This document shows positions 54,090 through 64,000 of a stretch of DNA of 64,000 bases, piece after piece. The DNA is taken from NCBI RefSeq assembly GCF_947179515.1, contig NC_067495.1:93068923-93132922 (forward strand). Direction: 5' to 3'. The first letter of the stretch is position 1. Each line of letters begins with the position of its first letter. A model generated the notes under the pieces. It was not told the origin of the DNA. It did not search any database and worked only from the letters and a program-made list of their open reading frames with translations. The DNA is from Apodemus sylvaticus. Lineage: Eukaryota; Chordata; Mammalia; Rodentia; Muridae. The position numbers were made by a program, and so were the translations under genes.

Positions 54090-57000
54090 GATCATAGATC
54101 ATATAGTTGGTCACAAGACAGACCTCAACAAATATAAGAAGATTGAAATAATCCCATGCATCCTATATGGTCACTATAGAGTAAAAGTGGACTTTAGTAA
54201 CATTAAAAACAGAAGAAAGCCCACATACACATGGAAACTGAATAATACTCTACTCAATGATACCTTGGTCAAGGAAGAAATAAAGAAAGAAATCAAAGAT
54301 TTCTTAGAATTTAACGAAAATGAAGGCACAACATACACAAATCTATGGAACACAATGTAAGCAGTGCTAAGAGTAAAACTCATAGATTTGAGTGCCTCCA
54401 AAACGAAATTGGAGAGAGCATACACTAGAAGATTAATGGAACAACTGAAAGCCCTGGAACAAAAAGAAGCTAATTCACACAGGAGGAGAAGAAGACAGGA
54501 AATCATCAAACTCAGGGCTGAAATCAATCAAGTAGAAACAAAAAGAACCATACAAAGAATCAACAAAACCAAAAGCTGGTTCTTTGAAAAAGTCAACAAG
54601 ATAGATAAACCCTTAGCCAGACTAACCAGAGGGCACAGAGAAAGTATCCAAATTAAAAAACTTAGAAATGAAAAGGGAGATATTACAACAGAAACCGAAG
54701 AAATTCAAAAAATCATCATATCCTACTAGAAAAAACCGTACTCAACATAACTGGAGAATCTGGAGGAAATGGACAGCTTCTTAGACAGATACCAATTACC
54801 AAAATTAAACCAGGATCAAATAGACCATCTAAACAGACCCATAACCCCTAAAGAAATAGAAGGGTTCATAGATAGGCTTCCAACCAATAAAAAGCACAGG
54901 GCCAGATGGTTTCAGTGCAGAATTCTATCAGACTTTCAAAGAAGACTTAACACCAATACTCTTCAAACTTTTCCACCAAATAGAAACAGAAGGAACACTA
55001 CCCAACTCCTTCTTGGAAGCCACTATTACACTGATACAAAAACCACACAAAGGTCCAACTAAGAAAGAGAATTTCAGGCTAATTTCCCTTATGAATATCG
55101 ATGCAAAAATACTAAATAAAATTCTTGCCCACTGAATCCAAGAACACATCAAAACGATCATCCACCATGATCAAGTAGGCTTCATCCCAGGGATGCAGGG
55201 ATGGTTCAATATAAGGAAATCCATAAATGCTATCCACTATATAAACAAACTCAAAGAAAAAAACCACATGATCATTTCATTAGATGCAGAAAAAGCATTT
55301 TACAAAATTCAGCATCTTTTAATACTAAAAGTCTTGGAAAGGACAGGAAATCAAGGCCCAAATATAAACATAGTAAAAGCAATATACAGCAAACCGGTAG
55401 CCAACGTTAAACTAAATGGAGAGAAACTTGAAGCAATCCAACTAAAATCATGGACTAGACAAGGCTGCCGCCTCTCTCCATATCTTTTCAATATAGTTAT
55501 TGAATTCCTAGCTAGAGCAATTAGACAACAGAAGGAAGTCAAAGGGATACAAATTGGAAAGGAAGAAGTCAACTTATCACTATTTGCAGATGATATGATT
55601 GTATAGTTAAGTGACCCTAAAAACTCTACTAGAGAACTCCTACAGCTGATAAACAGCTTCAGCAAAGTGGCTGGCTACAAAATCAATGAAAGCAAATCAG
55701 TAGCCTTTATATATTCAAAGGATAAGCAGACTGATAAAGAAATTAGGGAAATGACCCCCTTCATAATAGCTACAAACAGCATAAAGTATCTTGGGGTGAC
55801 TCTAACCAAACAGTGAAAGAACTATATGACAAGAACTTCAGATATGTGAAGAAGGAAATCGAAGAAGATCTCAGAAAATGGAAAAACCTTCCATGCTCAT
55901 GGATTGGCAGGATTAATATAGTTAAAATGGCCATCTTGCCAAAGGCAATCTACAGATTCAGTGCTATCCCCATAAAAATCCCCACCCAGCTCTTCATAGG
56001 GCTAGAAAGAGCAATTCTCAAATTCTTCTGGAATAACAAAAAACCCAGGACAGCTAAAACTACTCTCAACAGTAAAAGAACTTCAGGGGGATTCAATATC
56101 CCAGACTTTAAACGCTACTACAGAGTAATAGTTATAAAAACGTCATGGTATTGGCACAATATCGGGCAAGCAGATCAATGTAATAGGATTGAAGACCCAG
56201 AAATGAACCAACACACCTATGGTCACTTGGTCTTTGACAAAGGGGCTGAAAGCATCCAGTGGAAAAAAGATAGTCTTTTTAACAAATGGTTCTGCTTCAT
56301 TTGGAGGTCAGCATGCAGAAGAATGTGCATCGATCCATTCTTATCTCCTTGTACCAAGCTCAACTCCAAATGGATCAAGGACCTCCACCTAAAACCTGAC
56401 ACACTGAAACTAATTGAAAAAAAAAAAACTGGGGAAGACCCTGGAGGACATGGACACAGGGGAAAAGTTCCTGAATAGAACACCAATAGCTTACGCTCTA
56501 AGATCAAGAATTGACAAATGGGACCTCATAAAACTACAAAGTTTCTATAAGGCAAAGGACACCATCAAAAGGATAAAACGTCAACTGACAGACTGGGAAA
56601 GGATCTTCACCAACCCTAAATCCGACAGAAGGCTAATATCTAATATATACAAAGAACTCAAGAAAGTAGAACCCAGAGATCCAAATAATCCCATTAAAAA
56701 GTGGGGTATGGAGCTAAACAAAGAATTTTCACATGAAGAACTTCAGAGAGCTGAGAAACACCTTAAGAAATGTTCAACATCATTAATCATTAGGGAAATG
56801 CAAATCAAAACAACCCTGAGTTTTCACCTCACACCAGTCAGAATGGCTAAGGTCAAAAACTCAGGAGACAGCAGGTTTTGGCAAGGATGTGGAGAAAGAG
56901 GAACACTCCTCCGGTGCTGGAGGGATTGCAAGATGGTGCAGCCACTTTGGAAATCAGTCTGGCAGTTCCTCAGAAAACTGGGCATGTCACTTCCTGAGGA

Positions 57001-57311
57001 CCTTGTTATACCACTACTGGGCATATATCCAGAGGATTCTTCAGCATGCAATAAGGACACATGCTCCACTATGTTCATAGCAGTCCTATTTGTAGTAACC
57101 AGGAGCTGGAAAGAATCTAGATGTTCTTCAACGGAGGAATGGATATAAAAAATGTGGTATATTTACACAATGGAGTACTATTCACCCATTATAAACAATG
57201 AATTCATGAAATTCTTAGACAAATGAATGGAGCTGGAGAACATCATACTAATTGAGGTAATCCAGTCTCAAAAGATCAATCATGGTATGCACTCACTTAT
57301 AAGTGGATATT
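54090..57311 (+). pseudogene. L1-C ORF2, 5'-truncated and broken
   Basis: Frames at 53,998-54,360, 54,364-54,729, 54,769-55,062, 55,193-55,606, 55,813-56,478 and 56,414-57,148 together cover the region from endonuclease end to C-terminus. The RT core has GFIPGMQGWFNIRKS, SLDAEKAFYKIQHL (Asp to Tyr change after KAF), RQGCRLSP and LFADDMIV followed by a stop. The C-terminus continues to HGMHSLISGY-type sequence at about 57,311. Many stops and shifts make it dead. Confidence 0.9.
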
Positions 57312-57599
57312 AGCATAGAAATTTTAAATACTGGAGGACATAATCCACAAATTAAATGATGTCCAAAAAGAATGGAGGAGTAGCCACTGGTTCTGGAAAG
57401 ACTCAGTGCAAGAGTATAAGGGAATTCCAGAACAGGGAAATGGGAAGGGGTGGATGGAAGAACAGGGGGACGGAAAAGGGTTTATGGGACTTGCGGGGAG
57501 TGGGGACACAGAAATGGGGAAATCATTTGCAATGTAAATAAAAAATAAAATAAAAGCAATGACTGCTCAAAAAAAAAAGCGATAGAGAAAAGAAGAGAT
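57312..57599 (+). other. 3'UTR and tail of L1-C
   Basis: The G-rich 3'UTR (57,430-57,520) is followed by A-rich sequence and A10 at 57,569-57,578. About 20 bp of purine-rich sequence lie between the A run and the target duplication. Confidence 0.8.
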
Positions 57600-58080
57600 A
57601 AACATCAAATGCACTAAACAAAGAAATATTAAGAGCAGTAACCAAGATTGATCAAGTAACATATAAAGTCAGACTTAGCAGTATTACCTCAGCATTCTCA
57701 CAAGAATCTATGAAAGCTGAAAGTTCTTGGGAAGATCTCATACAGACCCAGAGATACCACAAATGCCAGCTTAGATTACTATACCCAGCAAAAGTCTCAA
57801 TCCCCATACACGGAGAAAACAAGATATTCCATGATAAAACCAAATTTACACAATTATATTTCCAATAGTCCAGCAATACAAATCATAATAGGAAGGAAAT
57901 GCCAACACAAAGAAGGAAATTGTACAAAAGATAAAGCAAGAACGTAATCTTCCAACAAAGCAAACAGAAGATTAACCACACAAATATAGAAATTACATAA
58001 AAGTAAGAGGAACCAACAATCATTCCTTAAAACCTTTTAACATGATGGACACAATTCCCCTATAAACAGATATAGAATAA
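57600..58080 (+). mobile_element. Ancient L1 ORF1 end and ORF2 stub (right arm, unit 3, after L1-C)
   Basis: After the second AAACATCAAA (57,600-57,609) the ORF1 C-terminal region resumes: AVTKIDQVTYKV-type sequence near 57,630 and LLYPAKVSI near 57,775. It ends in the ORF2 stub near 58,035-58,080 and passes into the AT block. The segment up to about 57,720 mirrors positions 1-110 on the left arm. Confidence 0.83.
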
Positions 58081-59060
58081 CAATTTTTCCACGTAAATCT
58101 TCAATTTTATCAAAAATAATGTTTATAATTTGTTTTTTAAGAAAAGTTGTAATGTTTTATATATCAAAGTGTTATTTGCTCTTGTTTATTAGATATATAC
58201 TTCATTCACCTTTCTAATGTTTTCCCTATTCCTGGGTTTCCAAACCCCCACAAATTCTCATAAGCTGTCTCACCTCTTTGTCTACCATTTTATCTGTATA
58301 ATTTTCCATGATAATGTTCACTTTTAACATGATTCTCTCCAGGTTTCTTCACTTTTATCAGAATAATTTTCCATGAGAATATTCAAATTTATCAGAAAAT
58401 ATTTGAAATTCTACTTTCAATCAAATTGGAAATATTAAAGCCTAAAATATTATCTTTAGAATTTAACAAGAAATCGTTATTTGTAACATTATTTTCTATA
58501 TAGTATTTGATAATTATCAGAAAAATTTCCAAAAGGATCTTGAACTTTAATATCAAAAAATATTTGATATTACACTTTCAATCCTTTGGAAATAGATCAT
58601 TCCTATGATACTATGTGTATAATTTTCTTGGATAAAGTCAAATCAAACCTGTTTTTCGACATATTTCTTGAGTTCTTATCAGAATTATTTTCCATGAAAA
58701 CCATCAATTTTATGAGAAAATATATAACCACCATCAATGAACAAAGAAATAGTTTATGCCTACAAATTTAATTGTATATTTTTACATGATAATCTTCAAG
58801 TTTGTCATGTTATTATATATTTTTCTACAATTTTATTGCAAATATATACTATGTAAATCTTCAATCATGTCATAACATGTTTTTACTTCTTTTTTAAAAT
58901 CAATTTAGCAATGATTATTTATCTACCATTATCTCTTTAATATTCGAAGAATATTTTCATATTTGATGTGTTTTTCTATATATTTGTTCAATATTTTCAG
59001 AAATGTTACAAATGTAAATCATCAATTACTTCATAAAATATTTTACTTCCGTTATCAATG
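58081..59060 (+). repeat. AT-rich ~160-bp monomer block (right arm, unit 3), complete
   Basis: Monomer boxes begin at 58,282, 58,442, 58,603, 58,760 and 58,923, giving periods of 160, 161, 157 and 163 bp. The box consensus is CTACCATTTTATCTGTATAA followed by TTTCCATGATAAT. Before the first box lies a non-canonical segment of about 200 bp. Monomers are strongly diverged from each other, while the same monomer is well kept between units. Confidence 0.83.
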
Positions 59061-59715
59061 GAAAGAATGAAAAGGAAATTAAAAAAACCCAAAGTTTAAA
59101 GTGTGTTTTGAATTACCAATCATGCCTCAGAATCAAGGGTTATTAAATGAAAATCACAAAGCCGGGAATAAAATACCACATTTTGAATTTCCAAGTATTT
59201 TCCAAAATAACACAACTTCGTCATTATCATTGTTTAACCAACTCAACATCACTGAAAGCCCTAATGATAATGGCACCACACCCTTTAACTAAAGACACAG
59301 AAAACACATTCTCAAAATGACTAGAAAATTATGCTTCCTCTGCCTAACTTTTACATAGTCAGAAAAGAATACAAAACATATCCATGTTCTTACATGGACA
59401 ACATGCATTCTTATATAGAAACAGCCTTCTATGACACTGCCTTTACAATCAAGAACTTCTCTGCTGTTGCCATGGTTTTACAACTATTATGAGGTAAACC
59501 TGCACTCAACTAGTGGATTTGAGAACTGATTAACATGAGGAATTTTAATGTATGATCCTGAAATTGTTGTTAAAGTCACGTGGATATGGTTATAATAGGT
59601 AATAGAACAGAACCCACTATAATCTTGATCATGGAGATGTTGTAACATTTGCTTCTATATTTATATACACAAAGAATGTTAGGAACCTTATTACAAAATG
59701 CCTCTTTTGAAACAT
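59061..59715 (+). repeat. Array unit 'tail', shortened (right arm, unit 3/4 border)
   Basis: The tail runs normally to about 59,713 and then jumps directly to the L1 5'UTR. About 0.9 kb seen in other tails (for example 40,060-40,660) is deleted. Confidence 0.75.
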
Positions 59716-61620
59716 AACCATCACTTCTTCTTTCTGTCTCCGGCTTTGAAACATCCTTTGCCAAAGTGGGTCATATCCAAGTGGTACAAAGTAGTAGTAA
59801 ACCACTCATGAGGGCAGAGAGGACATATAACACAGGCAGGACCACTTCAACTAATCAGAGAAAATAGACTGAAGCCCTGAGGATATAAGAAGCTAGGATG
59901 GGCCTTGGCCAGGAGAATGCCCATTTCCATCTGCACACAGACCTGATTGTCCACAGAATTACATAGAGAAATACAACCAAAAGAAAGCTGATCTAGCAAG
60001 AATATGTAAATACCTCTATACAAAGGAGAGAACAGGGCTCTGAAGAGCAATGATACAGAGGAAACATGATAAAATATCTACAGTCAGAGACAGCAATACC
60101 AGTTAACTCCAGAGAAAACCAGATGGCAAAGAGCAAATGCAAGTACATTACCAACAGAAAACAAGGAAACATAGCATCATCTGAACCAAGTTCTCCAACA
60201 ACGGCAAGTCCTAGCTTCCCCAACACCCCAAAAAAGCAAGATCTGAATATAAAATCACATCTCATTATGCTGATAGAAGATTTCAATAAGTGCATAAATC
60301 ATTCCCTTACAGAAGTACAGGAAAACCTGAGTCAAAAGTTACAAGCCTGTAAAAAGGAAACACAAAATTCACTTTAAAAAATTAAAGTATAACATGGGTC
60401 AACAGGCAGAACCCCTTAGTGAGAAAAGAAATATGAATCCCTTAAATTATTACAGGACAACATGGGTCAACAGGTAGCATTCCTTAAAGAGGAAAAACAA
60501 AATCACTTAAAGAAATCCAGGAGTACATGTGTCAACAGGTAGAAGCCCTTTAAGGGGAAACTCAATAATCTCTCATAGAAATACTGGAGAACATGGGTCA
60601 ACATGCAGAAGCCTTACACAGCAAACAGCAACAACAACAAAAAAAAAAAACGGTTAAATTATTACATGAATACAGAAATAAATGAAGAAATTGAACAAAA
60701 CCATTGAGGATCTAAAAACAGCAATACATACAACTAAGCAAAGTGAAAGGGAGAAAACTATTGGAGATAGAAACCCTTGGAAAGAAATCAGGAGTCAAAG
60801 ATACAAACATCAACAATAGAATACAAGTGATAGAAGAAAGAATCTGAGGTGTTAAAGATTATATAGAAAGCATTGTCACAACAGTCAAAAAATGCAAAAT
60901 GTAAAAAGTTTTTAAGCCAAAAGATCCAGCAAGTCCACGATACAATGAAAAGTCGAAACCTAAGGATTATAGGTGTAGAAAAGAATGATGATTTACAACA
61001 TATTGGGAAAGGAAATACCTTCAACAAAATTATAGAAGGAAACTACCCCAACCTAAAGAGAGTGATGGCCATGAATATACTTCAAACATACTGGACCAGT
61101 AAAGAAAGTATTCCTGGCACAAAATAATCAAAACATCAAATGCAGTAAACAAAGAAATATTAAGAGCAGTAACTGAGAATGATCAAGTAACATATGAAGT
61201 CAGACTTATCAGTATTACCTCAGCATTCTCACAAGAATCTATGAAAGCTCAAAGTTCCCTGAAAGATCTCCTACAGACCCAGAGATACCACAAATGCCAG
61301 CCTAGATTGCTATACCTATCAAAAGTCTCAGTCACCATAGACGGAGACACCAAGATATTCCATGATAAAACCAAATTTACACAATTAACTTTCCAATACT
61401 CCAGCAATACAAATCATAATAGGAGGGAAATGCCAACACTAAGAAGGAAACTATACCCAAAAAAAGCAGGAAAGTAATCTTCCAACAAAGCCAACAGAAG
61501 TTTAACCACACAAATATAGAAATTACATCAAAAGTAGGAGGAGCCAAAAATCATTCCTTAAAACCTCTTAACATGAATGGGCACAATTCCCCAATTAACA
61601 GACATAGAATACCATTTTTT
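59716..61620 (+). mobile_element. Ancient L1 5'UTR, ORF1 and ORF2 stub (right arm, unit 4)
   Basis: This is the best preserved ancient unit. The 5'UTR is followed by ATG at 60,123 (MAKSKCKYITNRKQGNIASS) and a frame open to 60,377. Coiled-coil repeats run to about 60,660. The RRM region is in 60,873-61,127 (NLRIIGVEKNDDLQHIG), the C-terminal domain at about 61,140-61,400, and the ORF2 stub (NMNGHNSPI) near 61,570-61,610. Frameshifts and stops occur between these parts, so it is non-coding. Confidence 0.87.
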
Positions 61621-62720
61621 TCTCCAGGTAAATCTTCAATTTTTTCAGAAATAATGTTTATAAGTTGTTTTTTAAAAAAAACGTGTAATGTTTCATATGG
61701 CAAAATGTGTTTTGCTCTTTTTTATTACAAATATTCTTTAATCTAATATTTTTCCTTTCTAATGTTTTCCCTTTTGCTGGTTTTCCAGCCCCCACAACTA
61801 AATGCTCATAAGATGTCTCACCTCTTTGTCTACCATTTTATCCGTACCATTTTCCATGATAATGTTCACTTTTAAGATGATTGTCTCCATGATAATTCAC
61901 TTTTATCAGAATAATTTTCCATGATTGTATTCAAATTTATCAGAAAATATTTGCAATTCTACTTTCAATCAAATTGGACATCTTTAAGGCTAACAATTTA
62001 TCTATAGAATTTTACAAGTAATAGTCATTTTTGACATGATTTTCTATATAGCTTTTGAAATTTATCAGAAAAATTTCCAAAAGAATCTTCAACTTTAATA
62101 TGAAAATATATTTGATATTTTACTTTCAATCCTTTGGAAATAGTTTATTCCTATGAAACTATGTGTATACTTTTCTTAGATAAAGTCAAATTAAACGAGT
62201 TTTTCTACATATTTCTTGAGTTATCAGAATTATTTTCCATGAAAACCATCAATTTTATCAGAAAATATATTACCACCATCAATGAATAAAGAATTATTTC
62301 ATGCCTACCATTTTAACTGTATATTTTTCCATGATAATCTTCAAGTTTGTTATGTTATTATATATTTTTCTACAATTTTATTGGAAATAAATATCATGTA
62401 AATCTTCAATACTGTCATAACAGGTTTTTGCTTCTTTTTTAAATTAATTTAGCAATGATTATTTATCTACCATTTTCTTTTAATATTCGAAGAATATTTT
62501 CATATTTGATGTGTTTTTCTATATATTTGTTCAATATTTTCAGAAATATTACACGTGCAAATCTTAAATTTCATCATAAAATATCAATTTAGCCATGATT
62601 ATCTACCATTTTATCTTTAATAGTCGAAGAATATTTTCCTATTTGATGTGTTTATCTATATATTTGTTCAATATTTTCAGAAATATTACAAATGTGAATC
62701 TTCAATTTCTTCATATAATA
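61621..62720 (+). repeat. AT-rich ~160-bp monomer block (right arm, unit 4)
   Basis: Boxes begin at 61,830, 61,990, 62,151, 62,305 and 62,467 (periods 160, 161, 154 and 162). The last monomer is then duplicated in tandem with a 136-bp offset (CGAAGAATATTTTC at 62,488 and 62,624). Confidence 0.82.
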
Positions 62721-64000
62721 TTTTACTTCCATTTTCATGGGAAAGAATAAAAAGGAAATTTAAAAAATCCAAAGTTTAAAGTGTGTTTTTAATTATTAAG
62801 CATGCATCAGAACCAAGGGTTATTAAATGAAAATCACAAAGCTAAGATTATGATACCACACTTTGAATTTCCAAGTATTTTCCAAAATAACACAACTTGG
62901 TCATTGTCCTTGGGTAACAAACTCAACCTTATTGAAAGTCCTAATGATAATGGCACCACAACATTTAACTAAAGACACAGAATACTCAATCTCAAATTTT
63001 CTAGAAATTATGTTTCATCTGGCTAGCTTTTACATAGTCAGTATAGAATAAAAAACGTATCCTTGTTCTGACATGTTAAAAATGCATTCTATGATGGAAA
63101 CAGCATTCTATGACACTGCCTTTACAGTCAAGAGCTTCTCTGCTCTTCCCATGGTTATACAAGTATTATGAGGTAAACATTCACTCTCCTAGTGGGTTTG
63201 AGACCTGACTAACATGAGAAATTTTAATGTATGATCCTGAAATAGTTGATAAAGTCACATGGATAAGGGGATAATAGGTTATAGGACATAACACACTCTA
63301 TTTTTGCTCATGGAGATAGTATAACATTTCCTTCTATGCTTCTATGTTTATATACACAAGGAATGCTAGGAACCTTATTACAAAATGCCTCTTTTGAAGG
63401 GTACATCAATCTTTGGAAAGACCATCAACTTTCAAGTGTTTCGAATTTCAATGACAGTGAAAGTGAAATCCCAAAGGAAACCACAATGCCACTTGTCACA
63501 CCGTCCAAATCATAGAGATAAGCACCAAGGAGGCCAAGGGAAGAACAATGTAAGGGATGCTAAATGAACAATGCTGTGAAATGCTTACTTCCATACAGGA
63601 ATATGTGCACTTCATGAACTCACAGCAACTGTGATTATATAGATATTCATAAAGGAGAAGAGAGCTAGAATTTTGCAAATACCTAATGGGATGTGTTCTC
63701 CATGCTTCTCCTCTTAAGAGGATAAAGTGGCAGTAGGAAGCTGTTTGGAGGTGTGTTTTAACTAATGAGCAAGCAGCTTTTCTGTGTTTTAGGTGGTAGA
63801 CTCATATCTAAGTTCACATGTGCAGCAGTAATTGACCTTAGGAAATTATAACATATGAAAGATGACATGAAATTGGAAGGGGCATTTTAGAGCAAAAACA
63901 AATGGTGTTTAACAGAATAAATAGTTGCATGTTAAGATTGTATTTCACTGTATGGAGGCAGGAAAATTTATATGGGAGCTAGCAAATTGAAATAATTTAA
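62721..64000 (+). repeat. Array unit 'tail' (right arm, unit 4), to window end
   Basis: This long tail, homologous to 39,391-40,660, reaches the window edge where the next L1 5'UTR would start. No gene is seen. Confidence 0.75.

Larger units (their letters stand above)
54090..57599 (+). mobile_element. L1-C: 5'-truncated L1
   Basis: This 3.5-kb fragment begins in the endonuclease C-terminus of ORF2 (HIVGHKTDLNKYKK) and ends with an A run at 57,569-57,578 and a short purine-rich stretch. It is older than L1-A and L1-B by its number of broken codons. It interrupts an ancient ORF1. Confidence 0.9.

Noticed and set aside
1..64000. Host exons, tRNA, rRNA, snRNA, CRISPR or bacterial-type operons
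   Set aside because: None recognised on either strand. Everything identifiable is retroelement-derived or array repeat; an unrecognised non-coding RNA in the tails cannot be excluded.

Overview
The window is rodent genomic DNA, most likely from a murid. It carries several generations of rodent LINE-1 with repeat-containing ORF1 coiled coils, and class II endogenous retroviruses whose IAP-type LTRs (about 320 bp) are followed by tRNA-Phe-type primer sites. No host protein-coding gene, tRNA, rRNA or CRISPR array could be recognised. Every long protein match belongs to a retroelement, and all of these are broken. The species cannot be fixed by reading, and a sex-chromosome or heterochromatic location is only a guess.

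The oldest layer is a tandem array of roughly 4.3-kb composite units. Each unit holds an ancient L1 5'UTR and ORF1, the first codons of ORF2, an AT-rich block of about 160-bp monomers, and an unrecognised 'tail' of about 1.3 kb. From 1 to 29,752 the units lie on the - strand, and from 36,038 to 64,000 on the + strand, in mirror order. The window is therefore an old inverted duplication with its centre near 34.8 kb. The centre holds a recombinant betaretrovirus-like provirus (ERV3, 29,753-36,037) and a scrambled patch of gag, leader and LTR pieces (36,230-37,953).

Six later insertions interrupt the arms, and the partner site on the other arm is empty in each case. On the left arm these are provirus 1 (814-6,503, -, 6-bp TSD CTTCTG), L1-A (8,562-15,540, -, 14-bp TSD), provirus 2 (17,399-24,611, -, 6-bp TSD ATTTTA) and L1-D (about 26,273-27,991, +). 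On the right arm they are L1-B (44,657-50,579, +, with an unusual 150-bp flanking duplication) and L1-C (54,090-57,599, +, TSD AAACATCAAA).

Proviruses 1 and 2 share a non-autonomous layout. An unrecognised segment 'X' of about 1.7 kb occupies the place of protease and the front of reverse transcriptase. Provirus 2 is also chimeric and carries two successive RNase H regions. No complete functional system is visible. The unusual content is structural: the inverted macrosatellite, the ~160-bp satellite, the recombinant ERV at the symmetry centre, the shared X segment, a permuted and inverted ERV leader/MA piece, a poly(A)-only insertion with target duplication, and a 56-bp templated duplication.
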